DNA of 64,000 nucleotides. Origin: Alphaproteobacteria bacterium. Its GTDB lineage: Bacteria > Pseudomonadota > Alphaproteobacteria > Thalassobaculales > Thalassobaculaceae. The stretch is taken from assembly GCA_022822665.1 (NCBI GenBank), contig JAJEAR010000007.1, positions 1-64,000 on the forward strand. The letters run 5' to 3'. Position numbers and translations under genes: made by a program. Position 1 is the first letter of the stretch. Each line of letters begins with the position of its first letter. The notes beneath the pieces are model-generated. The model had not been told where the DNA came from. It made no database searches and worked only from the letters and a program-made list of their open reading frames with translations. Positions 9,541 to 18,494 of the stretch are shown one piece after another.

Positions 9541-10356
9541 ATGCCCAGGTCCGAAGAGCGTGAACTGTTCGAGGTCTATGCCGTCAAGTACGCGCACAAC
9601 GCGGAACGCACCCGCAACGGAAACATGCTCTACACGGACCCGCATGATGCGCCGATGCCGCTCGACTACTTCGTCTGGGTGATCCGCAACGAGCGCCGCA
9701 CTTACGTGGTCGATACCGGCTTCGGGCACGTGGCCTCCGCCAAGCGGGGCACGCCGTTGCTGCGAACTCCCGCCGAAGGCCTCGCGCTCATGGGGATTGA
9801 CGCGGCAACCGTGCAGAACGTGATCATCAGCCATCTGCACTACGACCATGCGGGTGGCGTTGCGGCGTTTCCCGCCGCAACCTTCATCCTCCAGGACACC
9901 GAAATGTCCTACGCGACCGGTCGCTGCATGTGCTTTCCGGCGGTCCAGCGTCCCTTCGAGGTCGATGACATCTGCGAGATGGTCCGCAAGGTCTATACCA
10001 ACAGGGTGCGTTTCGTGGACGGCGACCAGGAACTCGTTCCCGGCCTGTCGGTACACAGGATCGGCGGTCACTCCGCAGGCCTGATGTGCGTTCGCGTGTG
10101 GACCCAGCGCGGCTGGATGGTGGTTGCCTCCGACTGTGCCCACTTCTACGAGAACTTCCGGGACCGCAACCCGTTCGTGATCGTCTACAACCTCGGCGAC
10201 ATGATGAACGGCTACACGACCATGGAACTGCTTGCCGACTCCCCGGACCACATCATTCCAGGGCATGATCCGCTGGTAATGAGCCTGTATCCGCCGGCGT
10301 CGCCGGATCTCGAGGGAATCGTCGCGCGGCTTGACGTCGACCCGCAACCCGGCTGA
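9541..10356 (+). CDS. Metallo-beta-lactamase-fold hydrolase (AHL-lactonase-like)
   Basis: This 271-residue MBL-fold protein resembles N-acyl homoserine lactonases and related lactone hydrolases. Zinc ligands are all visible: SHLHYDHAGG (HxHxDH) at about residue 100, the histidine in GGHSAGLM near 178, the aspartate in ASDCAHF near 199, and the histidine in IIPGHDPLV near 240. The early YVVDTGFGH segment is the usual strand before the active site. GGGA-type ribosome-binding bases precede the ATG. A quorum-quenching role is only one possibility, since many family members act on other lactones or esters. Convergent with hemH, with 3 bases between stop codons. Confidence 0.82.
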   Translation: MPRSEERELFEVYAVKYAHNAERTRNGNMLYTDPHDAPMPLDYFVWVIRNERRTYVVDTGFGHVASAKRGTPLLRTPAEGLALMGIDAATVQNVIISHLHYDHAGGVAAFPAATFILQDTEMSYATGRCMCFPAVQRPFEVDDICEMVRKVYTNRVRFVDGDQELVPGLSVHRIGGHSAGLMCVRVWTQRGWMVVASDCAHFYENFRDRNPFVIVYNLGDMMNGYTTMELLADSPDHIIPGHDPLVMSLYPPASPDLEGIVARLDVDPQPG

Positions 10357-10359
10357 CGA

Positions 10360-11388
10360 TCATCCGGGCCAGCCCGACACCTCGCGCAGGACCAGGGTTT
10401 CCAGCATGTCGATGCCACGGGGTTCGGCATTGAGGCACGGAACATAGCTGAACTCCAGGCCTCCGGCCTCGAGAAACGCGTGCCTGGACTCGATCGCCAC
10501 CTCCGCGAGAGTCTCGACGCAATCGGCGGCAAACCCCGGGCTGATGACCACGACCCGGCGGTACCCGTCCGCGGGCAGGGCCTCCAGGACCTCGTTCATG
10601 TAGGGGCGCAGCCACTCTTCCCGCCCGAACCGGGACTGGAAGGCAAACGAGTACCGGCCGGCCGGCCAGCCCAGTCGCTCCGCCAGCAGCCGGGTGGTCT
10701 TGGCGCAGTGGCAATGGTACGGGTCACCGGCATCGAAGTACCGCCTGGGCAGACCGTGAAAGGAAACCAGGTAGCGGTCGGGTTCCCAGTCGAGCGCATC
10801 GACGTGTTCCTGCAGGCTTGCGGCCAGCGCATCGATGTAGGCGGGATCATCGTGATACGGTCCCGCCGTCCGGACCGCCGGCTGCCAGCGCATGCGCTGG
10901 AGCACCCGGAAGGCCGCGTCGTAGGCGCTGGCCGTGGTGGTGGCGCTGTATTGCGGGTAGAGCGCGAACAGCAGGATGCGCCGGCATCCCTTCGCGGTGA
11001 GTTCCGCGATCCCGTCCTCGATCGACGGCGAGCCGTAACGCACCGCCCAGGCAACCTCGATCCGGCGCCCCGATCTGCCCATGCGTTCGGCCAGCCGTGC
11101 CGCCTGCCCGCGACTATGCACCCTGAGCGGGGACTCGCCGGTCTCCGCATCCCAGATCCCGCGATAGGTTTCGACCAGCCTCGCCGGACGCAGGTTCAGG
11201 ATAAAGAGCCGCAGCACCGGCTGCCACAACAGCGGATTCAGCTCGATGACACGTCTGTCGGAGAGGAACTCGGCAAGAAACCGACGGATCGAGCGCACAT
11301 CCGGTGCAGCCGGGGTCCCGAGATTGATCAGGAGGACCCCGGTCCGCCCTGCCGGAACTTCCGGGTGTCCCGGCTCGCTGCTGGTCAT
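10360..11388 (-). CDS. hemH: Ferrochelatase
   Basis: The 342-residue enzyme inserts Fe(II) into protoporphyrin IX in the last step of haem synthesis. The N-terminus has GVLLINLGTPAAPDVRSIRRFL, followed by LSDRRVIE. The active-site histidine is H211 in SFHGLPRRY, and the conserved acidic helix ISPGFAADCVETLAEVAIE supplies the catalytic glutamate near residue 280. HCHCAKTTRLL after the active site is typical of proteobacterial enzymes. The ATG at 11388 is preceded by GGAG with 6-base spacing, and lies 20 bases after the infC stop, so hemH is read with thrS-infC. Coupling of haem synthesis to a translation-factor operon is unusual. Confidence 0.95.
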   Translation of the reverse strand: MTSSEPGHPEVPAGRTGVLLINLGTPAAPDVRSIRRFLAEFLSDRRVIELNPLLWQPVLRLFILNLRPARLVETYRGIWDAETGESPLRVHSRGQAARLAERMGRSGRRIEVAWAVRYGSPSIEDGIAELTAKGCRRILLFALYPQYSATTTASAYDAAFRVLQRMRWQPAVRTAGPYHDDPAYIDALAASLQEHVDALDWEPDRYLVSFHGLPRRYFDAGDPYHCHCAKTTRLLAERLGWPAGRYSFAFQSRFGREEWLRPYMNEVLEALPADGYRRVVVISPGFAADCVETLAEVAIESRHAFLEAGGLEFSYVPCLNAEPRGIDMLETLVLREVSGWPG

Positions 11389-11408
11389 GGACAGCTCCGT
11401 CAGGCGGG

Positions 11409-11948
11409 CTACTTCGGGGCGATTACCATCACCATCTGCCTGCCTTCCAGCCTGGGAAAGGCCTCGACCTTGGCAATCTCCTCCGTATCGCCCCGAACCC
11501 GGTTCAGCACGTTGACGCCCAGTTCCTGGTGCGCCATCTCCCGGCCGCGAAACCGCAGCGTGACCTTGACCTTGTCGCCACTGTTCAGGAACTTGGTGAC
11601 ATTCTTCATTTTGACCTGGTAATCGTGTTCGTCGATATTTGGACGAAGCTTGATTTCCTTGACGTCGATCAGCTTCTGTTTTTTCTTGGCCTCGTTCTTT
11701 TTCTTCTGGGATTCGTATTTGAATTTGCCGAAATCCATGATCTTGCACACCGGCGGGCTCGCATTGGGCGAGACCTCGACCAGGTCAAGTCCGTATGATT
11801 CCGCCACGTCAATGGCACTTGACGTTGACATCACACCAAGCTGCTCCCCGTCAGGAGCAATGCATCGAACCGTTTCGTGGAAAATATCGCGGTTCACCCG
11901 CGGCCCGTCCTTTGCGGGTTGCTGGTGAAAGTACGGGGGTCTGGCGAT
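11409..11948 (-). CDS. infC: Translation initiation factor IF-3, predicted AUC start
   Basis: IF-3 binds the 30S subunit, prevents premature 50S joining and checks start-codon choice. The N-domain ([17 protein letters not shown]), the basic linker ([16 protein letters not shown]) and the C-domain ([20 protein letters not shown]) are all clear. There is no ATG, GTG or TTG at the expected N-terminus: a GTG at 11897 would remove the conserved GPR start of the domain. An ATC at 11946-11948, right after a TAG stop, sits 6 bases behind a perfect GGAGG (AGGGAGGAAGTAG-ATC) and gives 179 residues, the normal length. Non-canonical AUU-type starts are the known basis of infC self-regulation in E. coli; I infer the same here. 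It is followed by hemH and preceded by thrS. Confidence 0.93.
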   Translation of the reverse strand: MARPPYFHQQPAKDGPRVNRDIFHETVRCIAPDGEQLGVMSTSSAIDVAESYGLDLVEVSPNASPPVCKIMDFGKFKYESQKKKNEAKKKQKLIDVKEIKLRPNIDEHDYQVKMKNVTKFLNSGDKVKVTLRFRGREMAHQELGVNVLNRVRGDTEEIAKVEAFPRLEGRQMVMVIAPK

Positions 11949-11963
11949 CTACTTCCTCCCTAG
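11946..11963 (-). promoter_or_regulatory. Shine-Dalgarno and AUC start codon of infC
   Basis: On the minus strand the sequence reads AGGGAGGAAGTAG followed by ATC. GGAGG is complementary to the 16S rRNA 3' end, and the 6-base gap to ATC is optimal. The in-frame TAG directly before ATC rules out any start further upstream. No ATG or TTG exists in the following 16 codons; only the GTG at 11897 does. Because IF-3 itself discriminates against non-AUG/GUG/UUG starts, this site should give negative feedback on infC. Confidence 0.8.
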
Positions 11964-12000
11964 TGTTGTGCAAACCGGCGCATGCCCGGGACCATGCGGG

Positions 12001-13914
12001 TCACTCGGGCGCGGCCGCCTCGGTGCAGAGTGCATGAATGGCTTCGCAGAGCGCAAGTGTTTCCTGCGCCTTGCCACCCAGTCGGCGAACGGCCACCGTT
12101 TCCTGCTCGGCCTCGCGCGCGCCGACCACCAGCATGACCGGGACCTTCGCCGCGCTGTGTTCGCGGACCTTGTAGCCGATCTTCTCGTTACGCGTGTCGG
12201 TTCCCACCCTGAGCCCCGCGTCACGGCAACGCGCGGCGACGCCGGCGGCATAATCAGCCGCCGCGTCGGTGACCGTCGCAACCACCACCTGAACCGGGGC
12301 GAGCCACAACGGGAAACGTCCGGCGTACTGCTCGATGAGGATGCCGAGCCAGCGTTCGATCGATCCGAGGATCGCGCGGTGCAGCATCACCGGCCGCCGC
12401 CGGCTGCCGTCTGCCGCCACATATACCGCATCGAGACGTTCGGGCAGGACGAAATCGACCTGCAGGGTGCCGCACTGCCAGTCGCGACCGATGGCGTCGC
12501 GCAGCACGAATTCGAGCTTGGGGCCGTAGAAGGCACCCTCGCCCGGATTGAGGCTGGTTTCCAGCCCGGCCGCGTCGCAGGCGGCCCGCAGGGCTTCCTC
12601 GGCCCGGTCCCACGTCTCGTCCGACCCGGCCCGGATCCCGGGCCTGTCCGAAAACTTGACGTGGATATCCTTGAACCCGAAGTCGGAGTAGATCTGCCGA
12701 AGCAGGTCGCAGAACTCGATGCTCTCGGATGTGACCTGGTCCTCGGTGCAGAAGATGTGGGCGTCGTCCTGGGTGAAGGCACGAACGCGCATGATTCCAT
12801 GCAGGGCACCGGACGGTTCGTTGCGGTGACAAGACCCGAACTCCGCCATGCGCAGCGGCAGGTCACGGTAGCTCTTGATGCCCTGCTTGTAGATCTGCAC
12901 ATGGCCCGGACAGTTCATCGGCTTGAGAGCCAGGATGCGCTCGTCCTCGCTTTCGGCAATGAACATGTTCTCGCGGAACTTCTCCCAGTGCCCCGACGCC
13001 TCCCACAGCGACCGGTCGATCAGCTGCGGCGTCCTGACCTCGACATATCCGTGCGCGTCGAGCCGGCGGCGCATGTGACGCTCGATTTCCCGGTACAGCG
13101 TCCAGCCCTTCGGGTGCCAGAATACCGAACCGGTCGCTTCCTCCTGGATATGGAACAGGTCCAGGTCGCGACCGAGGCGGCGGTGGTCCCGACGCTCGGC
13201 TTCCTCCAGCATCGTCAGGTATGCCTTCAGCCGCTTCTCGTCCGGCCAGGCGGTCCCGTAGATGCGCTGCAGCATCGGCCGGCGTGAATCTCCCCTCCAG
13301 TATGCGCCGGCCACACTCGTCAGCTTGAAGGCGTGACCGACGTGGCCGGTGGACGGAGCGTGCGGGCCCCGGCACAGGTCGAGGAACCCGCCCTGGCGGT
13401 AGAATGACAGGGCCTGGTCCCGGTCGATCTGCTCGACGATTTCCACCTTGAACGGCTCATTCGTCTGACGGTAATGCTCGATCGCTTCCTCGCGGCTCCA
13501 GACCTCGCGACGGATTGGCTCGTCCCGCTCGACGATCTCGTGCATGCGCTGCTCGATACGTCCGAGATCCTCGAGCGTAAACGGCTCCGGACGGTGAAAG
13601 TCGTAGTAGAAACCGTTCTCGATCGCCGGGCCGATCGTGACCTGGGTTCCCGGATAGAGTTCCAGGACGGCCTCGGCCATGACATGGGCCGCGTCGTGGC
13701 GGATGATCTCGAGCGCGGCCTCGTCCCGCCGCGTGACAAGGGAGACGGCGGCATCGGTCTCGATGGCCTGGTCCAGGTCGAGTTCGCGGCCGTCCACGAC
13801 CGCGACCAGGGCGGCACGGGCAAGCCCGGGACCAATGTCCGCAGCGATCTCCGCTCCGGTTACCGGGCGGGCATACTGCCGGACGCTTCCATCCGGCAAG
13901 GTGATGTCTGGCAT
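12001..13914 (-). CDS. thrS: Threonine--tRNA ligase
   Basis: This 637-residue class II synthetase charges tRNA(Thr). Domains in order: TGS (about 1-62, [14 protein letters not shown]), the SAD editing domain with [11 protein letters not shown] (HxxxH, near residue 72) and the CRGPH segment near 182, the catalytic core (about 240-530) and the C-terminal anticodon-binding domain (about 535-630). The zinc ligands that select threonine are visible as the cysteine of KPMNCPGH, the histidine of DDAHIF and the histidine of [10 protein letters not shown]. Length is typical. It heads the thrS-infC-hemH operon with 52 bases to the infC start. GGAG lies 10 bases before the ATG. No leader operator could be recognised by eye. 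Confidence 0.97.
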   Translation of the reverse strand: MPDITLPDGSVRQYARPVTGAEIAADIGPGLARAALVAVVDGRELDLDQAIETDAAVSLVTRRDEAALEIIRHDAAHVMAEAVLELYPGTQVTIGPAIENGFYYDFHRPEPFTLEDLGRIEQRMHEIVERDEPIRREVWSREEAIEHYRQTNEPFKVEIVEQIDRDQALSFYRQGGFLDLCRGPHAPSTGHVGHAFKLTSVAGAYWRGDSRRPMLQRIYGTAWPDEKRLKAYLTMLEEAERRDHRRLGRDLDLFHIQEEATGSVFWHPKGWTLYREIERHMRRRLDAHGYVEVRTPQLIDRSLWEASGHWEKFRENMFIAESEDERILALKPMNCPGHVQIYKQGIKSYRDLPLRMAEFGSCHRNEPSGALHGIMRVRAFTQDDAHIFCTEDQVTSESIEFCDLLRQIYSDFGFKDIHVKFSDRPGIRAGSDETWDRAEEALRAACDAAGLETSLNPGEGAFYGPKLEFVLRDAIGRDWQCGTLQVDFVLPERLDAVYVAADGSRRRPVMLHRAILGSIERWLGILIEQYAGRFPLWLAPVQVVVATVTDAAADYAAGVAARCRDAGLRVGTDTRNEKIGYKVREHSAAKVPVMLVVGAREAEQETVAVRRLGGKAQETLALCEAIHALCTEAAAPE

Positions 13915-13959
13915 GGGTTGGTCGACTCCGGAACGAAGATCGCCGCGGCAAGCGCCCGG

Positions 13960-14823
13960 TCAGTGCACGGTTCCTTCCAGGGCCGAGCCCCGGACCGTGA
14001 CCCGGTGCATCAGCCGGCGCTGACCCGGATAGTCGTTCAGTGCCCGGTGCCACGTGGCCCGATTGTCCCAGAAGGCGACAGAGCCCGGTTCCCAGCGGAA
14101 CCGGCAGGTAAAGTCTGGCCGGGACGCATGGGCGTAGAGATAGTCAAGCAGCGGCCGCGATTCCTCGTCGGTCCAGCCATCGAAGCCGAGCGTGAAACCC
14201 GGGTTGACATAGAGTGCCCTGCGCCCGGTTTCCGGGTGGCGGATCACCACGGGATGGACCGCGTCCTGGGTCGCAAGATGCGGGTTGGTGATCCTGCCGA
14301 CGGTATCGTCGCCGCGCCGCTCCCGCGCCGCCCCGAATACGTGGCGGCTGGAATGGCGCGCCTCCAGGCCTTCCAGCACCGACCTCAGACCATCGGAGAG
14401 CGTCTCGTAGGCCCGGTACATACTCGAAAACATGGTATCCCCGCCCGACTCCGGCACTTCGAGCGCGTACAGGATCGAACCCATGGCCGGCTCGACATCG
14501 TAGGAATGGTCTGTGTGCCAGCCGCCGCCGATATTGTCGCGCTGGTGGGGTTCCTTGAGAACCTGGGCAATCTGCGGATACCCGTCCACGTGGGTGAAGA
14601 AGCGGTTGACGTCGATCGGCGCCCACCGCTCGGCGAAGGCGATGTGCTGCTCAGGCTTCAGGGCCTGGTCACGAAAGAAGATGACCCCGTAGTCACCGAA
14701 CGCACGGCGGATCTCGGCAAACTGCTCGCCTGGAACCGCGCCGGAGAGATCGACCCCGTGGATTTCCGCACCGAGCGCACCGGCCACCGGCCGGACGTCG
14801 ATGGTCTGGTAGCGTTCGGTCAT
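13960..14823 (-). CDS. TauD-family Fe(II)/2-oxoglutarate dioxygenase
   Basis: The 287-residue protein belongs to the TauD/TfdA dioxygenases, which oxidise sulfonates, chlorophenoxy acids, carnitine-like amines and others. The iron ligands are HxD in WHTDHSYD near residue 102 and a distal histidine in NRATWHRALND near 259; FRWEPGSVAFWDN is the conserved core strand, and the arginine of RRLMHRVTVRG is expected to hold 2-oxoglutarate. GGAG precedes the ATG by 7 bases. It is closely similar in its C-terminal third to the TauD protein at 62670-63542, so the two are probable paralogues. It lies 45 bases upstream of thrS on the same strand but is not obviously part of that operon. Substrate unknown. 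Confidence 0.87.
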   Translation of the reverse strand: MTERYQTIDVRPVAGALGAEIHGVDLSGAVPGEQFAEIRRAFGDYGVIFFRDQALKPEQHIAFAERWAPIDVNRFFTHVDGYPQIAQVLKEPHQRDNIGGGWHTDHSYDVEPAMGSILYALEVPESGGDTMFSSMYRAYETLSDGLRSVLEGLEARHSSRHVFGAARERRGDDTVGRITNPHLATQDAVHPVVIRHPETGRRALYVNPGFTLGFDGWTDEESRPLLDYLYAHASRPDFTCRFRWEPGSVAFWDNRATWHRALNDYPGQRRLMHRVTVRGSALEGTVH

Positions 14824-14940
14824 GATCGGGCTCCAATGGTCGATGCAGCGGACGCGGATGCCGCCCGTGCCGTTTACCGGCTTGGTCCCGAACGATCAAC
14901 CTGTTCATGCCCGGTTATCGTTCCCGGCCGCACCTGGTCT

Positions 14941-15444
14941 ATGGTGTTCCGGTCTCACTGCGGGATCTGTGCCGTGCGGCAATACTGGCTCCTCGTGATC
15001 ATCCTGATCGGCTGTCTCCTCGCAGCGCCGGCCCGGGCGGTGTGTTCCGGCACAACGCTCGAGGATGCCCGGCTCATGGCACTCGACGCTGCCGCCGTGC
15101 TCGAGAAGGAAGGGCCCTACGGAGCGTTTCCGCGTTTCGCCGATCCGTCGGGGCCCTTCATCGACAGGGACCTTTACGTATTCGTGATCGACACGCTCGG
15201 GCGCATGTGGTTCAACGCGCTGTTCACGATCCGGCCGGGCCAGTCGATCATCGGGTCCCGCGACCGCCAGGGCCGGTTCTTTGTCCGCGAGATGATCAGG
15301 ATCGCCGAGCGTCACGGTGAAGGCTGGGTCGAGTATGACTGGATCAATCCGTGCAACGGCAGGATGGAGCCGAAATCCACCTACGTGGTCCAGGTCGGCC
15401 CGCTGATCGTCGGCGTCGGCGTGTACGGTGTGATCAGCCTGTAG
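14941..15444 (+). CDS. Secreted single-Cache-domain protein
   Basis: This is a 167-residue exported protein. A hydrophobic signal segment (QYWLLVIILIGCLLAAPARA) lies near the N-terminus. The rest matches the Cache_2 pattern: an N-terminal helix, LYVFVIDTLGRMWFNALF, then EGWVEYDWINP and a final VGVGVYGVISL strand. Such domains bind small ligands as the sensor part of kinases and chemoreceptors, but here the domain stands alone with no transducer. A GTG at 14974 would give a tighter signal peptide (MRQYWLLV) and is a good alternative start. It may work with a separate membrane partner or be a free periplasmic binder. Confidence 0.75.
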   Translation: MVFRSHCGICAVRQYWLLVIILIGCLLAAPARAVCSGTTLEDARLMALDAAAVLEKEGPYGAFPRFADPSGPFIDRDLYVFVIDTLGRMWFNALFTIRPGQSIIGSRDRQGRFFVREMIRIAERHGEGWVEYDWINPCNGRMEPKSTYVVQVGPLIVGVGVYGVISL

Positions 15445-15501
15445 CACGACGGGCAGAGCGGCATACGCGTTCGGGACCATCCACATTCGGGGAGCACAGG
15501 C

Positions 15502-16266
15502 ATGGAACTGTTCGATCTTTCGGGACGGGTTGCGGTCGTGACCGGCGGCAACGGCGGCATCGGCCTCGGGATGGCCGAGGGACTTGCGGCGGCGGGCGCT
15601 CGGATCCTGGTGGTCGGACGCGACCGGGAAAAGAACGCGACGGCGGTCCGGCGTCTGCGCGAACTCGGCCCGGACGCGCAGGCCCTTGCAGCTGACCTCA
15701 CCGTGGACGGCGCCGCCGCCGACGTGGCGGCGGCGGCCGAAGCCGCCTTTGGCGGTCTCGATATCCTGGTCAACAACGCTGGCGGCACGGTACGGGGCAT
15801 GCCCCAGGACCTTTCCGTGGACGACTGGCGCTGGGTCATGGAGACCAACCTGACCAGCGCCTTTCGCTGCAGCCAGGAGGCCTACCCGCTTATGCGGCGG
15901 GCCGGCGGCGGCAAGGTCATCAACATCGGCTCCATGTTCTCGCTGTTCGGTGCGCCCTATTCCGCAGCCTACGCGGCCAGCAAGGGCGGAATCGTGCAGC
16001 TGACGAAGGTACTTGCCACGGCGTGGGCGGCGGACGGCATCCAGGTCAACGCGGTGCTGCCCGGCTGGATCGAGACCGAGTTGACCCGCCAGGCCCGCCA
16101 GGAAGTCCCGGGACTGTACGAGCGCCAGCTCGCGCGCATGCCCGCGGGACGCTGGGGTACGCCGCAGGACCACGCCGGTATCGCCGTGTTTCTGGCCAGC
16201 CGGGCATCCGACTACGTGACGGGCGTCTCGATACCCGTGGACGGCGGCTTCGCCATCTCGGGGTAG
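15502..16266 (+). CDS. Short-chain dehydrogenase/reductase (SDR)
   Basis: This is a 254-residue classical SDR oxidoreductase. Cofactor-binding TGGNGGIGLGMA is at residues 13-24, NNAGG at about 90, and the catalytic serine in IGSMFSLFG plus YxxxK in YAASKGG near residue 156. The C-terminal DGGFAISG is the typical end. Residue choice after the second strand (GRDREKN) suggests NADP or mixed preference. Relatives reduce or oxidise sugar acids, 3-oxoacyl thioesters and polyols; no specific substrate is visible. GGGGAG precedes the ATG by 7 bases. It is 57 bases after the cache protein and may share a transcript with it. Confidence 0.88.
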   Translation: MELFDLSGRVAVVTGGNGGIGLGMAEGLAAAGARILVVGRDREKNATAVRRLRELGPDAQALAADLTVDGAAADVAAAAEAAFGGLDILVNNAGGTVRGMPQDLSVDDWRWVMETNLTSAFRCSQEAYPLMRRAGGGKVINIGSMFSLFGAPYSAAYAASKGGIVQLTKVLATAWAADGIQVNAVLPGWIETELTRQARQEVPGLYERQLARMPAGRWGTPQDHAGIAVFLASRASDYVTGVSIPVDGGFAISG

Positions 16267-16280
16267 GCCCCGCGGCGGGT

Positions 16281-18494
16281 TCAGCCGCTCCTGGCGGCCG
16301 CATCCGCGCCGTCCGCTTCCTGATCGAGCTTGCTGGCCGCGGCCACCAGCGGAAGGTAGACGATCATTTCGGTAAACGACCCGGCCTCGGTGTCCACCTC
16401 GATCCTGCCCCCGTGCTCCCGGACGATGTCGTTCGACAGCGCGAGTCCGAGCCCGGTTCCCTTGTCCGTGGGCTTGGTGGTGAAGAACGGGTTGAAGATC
16501 TTGTCGAGGACATCAGGGGGAATACCGACGCCGTTGTCACGCACGCGTACTTCCACCTCTTCGTCGAGCTTGCGCGTCGAGATGCGCAGGAGCGGCTGGT
16601 AGACCTCGGCCTCCTGACCAGCCTTCCGTGCTTCCTGGACACGGCGCCGTTTCTCGTTCGTCGCGTAGCAGGCATTGCTGACCATGTTCAGGAACACCCG
16701 TCCGAGATCCTGCGGCACCACGTCGATCTCGACCATGTCGGGGTCGAGATCCTGGCTGATTTCCATCTGGAACTCGGTGTCGGTCGCACGGGCGCTGTGA
16801 TAGGCGAGCCGGGCGTGCTCGTCGAGCAGCGTGTTTATGTTGGTCGGGAACCTGTCACCCGACCCGCGGCCCATGAGCAGCATGCTCTGGACAATACTGT
16901 CGGCCCGCTGGCCATGATGGCGGATGATGTCGAGGTTGCCCTTGAGATCCTCGCGAATGTCCTGGATCATCTCCAGGCCTTCCTTCTGCTCTTCGTTGTC
17001 GTTGTCCGGTTCTCCGACAACCACCTGGAATTCCTCCATCATTTCATCCATGAGCTCTTGCGAACTCTCGGCATAGTTCTTGATGAAGTTGAGGGGGTTG
17101 CGGATTTCGTGCGCGACCCCGGCGGTGAGCTCGCCGAGCGCTGCCAGCTTCTCCCGCATCACGATCTGGTCCTGGGCCGCCTCGAGGTTGCCCATCGTGT
17201 CCTCGAGCTGCTGGTTCTTGCTCTGGAGTTCCTCCGCCAGCTTCTCGACCAGGTTGAGTCGCTGCACCTCGAGCGCGTGTCGGCGGAACACCTCGAGCGC
17301 GGATGACATTTCGGAGATCTCGTCGCGCCCGGAGACTTCGACGGCCTCCTCGAGGTCGCCATCAGCCATCCGGCGCATGCGCGACGACAGCAGTGCGATG
17401 CGGCGGACCAGCACCCGCCCGATGAACAGCCAGCCGATCAGCACCGCCCCGATGACGCTGAGCAGGCTGAGCACCAGGAGGATGCGCTGCCCGATGGTTA
17501 TGGCCTCCGACGACGCCCTGGTCGCGTCACGGGCGCTTGACTGCGCGGTGTCGACCAGTCGGCCGGTCTCGAACAGCAGTTCGTTGGCGAGCGCCCGGTT
17601 CTGGATCAGCAAGGCCGTCTGACGCTTCAGGACCCCGAACTCCTGGACCTGGAGCACAAGGCTTCCGCGCTCGCCGGTGCCCAGTTCCCGCAATTCCCGG
17701 TACGACTCCATCAGGTTGTCCTTGAGCCGGCCCTCCCCGAGGTCGTCGAGCCGGCGGCGGACGTCGCGCTCGACTGCGTCCAGGCGTTCTCGCAGCGGCT
17801 CGAGCCGTGTTTCGTCCCGGACATTGAAGACGTTGCTGACGATCTGGTTGTACACCGCCGCCATGGAGTGGAGTTCCTCGAGGATCCGGTACCGCGTGAA
17901 GACTTCCTCGGACAGGTGTTCATCGGCCGGAGCCGGCGGTTCTCCAAGGGTGTGGTACCCGGTGACGGCATAGAACAGCTGGTCGTCAATCGCCGGCACG
18001 AGCAGTCCGGTCAGCTTCCGGTACGCGACGGCAATCTCGTCCCGCAGCTGATCGCGCTCCGCCTCCTGGGCAAACCGGGCACGGACCGCGTGCTGGACTG
18101 CCGCGATGTTGTCATCGAGCGCCCTGCCCCAGGCGATGACGCGCCGGGCCTGCGGATCGTCGACTGAAAGCACGCCAAGCCGGTCGCTGAAGGTCTTGCG
18201 ATCCTGCAGCACGGTGCCTGCGACCCGGTCGAACTCGGTATCCGATGGCGCGCTGACCAGCCGCGGGGCCGCGGTTGCCAGCGCGTTGCCGCCCTGGGCA
18301 ATGGCAAAGGCGGTGGCAAGCGCCGGCACACTCTCGTTGGTGACCCGCGACTGCACCTCGCCGACCCTGCTGAAGAATACCCAGCCGACCAGACTCGCTG
18401 CGACGGTCAGAACGACGGCGGCACCGATACCCAGGTAGAGCTGGGTCGAGATCCGGGACCACGTGTCCACGATACGCTGCAACCACGGTTTCAC
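16281..18494 (-). CDS. TorS-like sensor histidine kinase
   Basis: This is a 737-residue membrane kinase. TM1 is at about 20-41; a long all-helical periplasmic sensor spans about 42-337, like the four-helix TorS sensor; TM2 is at 338-360, HAMP at 361-415 and a coiled coil to about 450. The HisKA domain has the phospho-histidine in VAHEIRNPLNFIKNYA, with an acidic insert after it. The ATPase domain shows the N box (NMVSNACYATNEKRR), G1 (VRDNGVGIPP) and G2 (TGLGLALSND). There is no receiver or Hpt domain, unlike true TorS. The GTG start overlaps the stop of the periplasmic binding protein gene (GTGA), strong support for a TorT/TorS-like sensing pair. Its likely output is the REC-PP2C protein two genes upstream. 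Confidence 0.9.
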   Translation of the reverse strand: MKPWLQRIVDTWSRISTQLYLGIGAAVVLTVAASLVGWVFFSRVGEVQSRVTNESVPALATAFAIAQGGNALATAAPRLVSAPSDTEFDRVAGTVLQDRKTFSDRLGVLSVDDPQARRVIAWGRALDDNIAAVQHAVRARFAQEAERDQLRDEIAVAYRKLTGLLVPAIDDQLFYAVTGYHTLGEPPAPADEHLSEEVFTRYRILEELHSMAAVYNQIVSNVFNVRDETRLEPLRERLDAVERDVRRRLDDLGEGRLKDNLMESYRELRELGTGERGSLVLQVQEFGVLKRQTALLIQNRALANELLFETGRLVDTAQSSARDATRASSEAITIGQRILLVLSLLSVIGAVLIGWLFIGRVLVRRIALLSSRMRRMADGDLEEAVEVSGRDEISEMSSALEVFRRHALEVQRLNLVEKLAEELQSKNQQLEDTMGNLEAAQDQIVMREKLAALGELTAGVAHEIRNPLNFIKNYAESSQELMDEMMEEFQVVVGEPDNDNEEQKEGLEMIQDIREDLKGNLDIIRHHGQRADSIVQSMLLMGRGSGDRFPTNINTLLDEHARLAYHSARATDTEFQMEISQDLDPDMVEIDVVPQDLGRVFLNMVSNACYATNEKRRRVQEARKAGQEAEVYQPLLRISTRKLDEEVEVRVRDNGVGIPPDVLDKIFNPFFTTKPTDKGTGLGLALSNDIVREHGGRIEVDTEAGSFTEMIVYLPLVAAASKLDQEADGADAAARSG

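Noticed and set aside
13474..14940. Plus-strand frame extending upstream of the cache protein through thrS and the TauD gene
   Set aside because: Only the part from 14941 has a signal peptide and cache-like sequence. The upstream part is antisense to confident genes.
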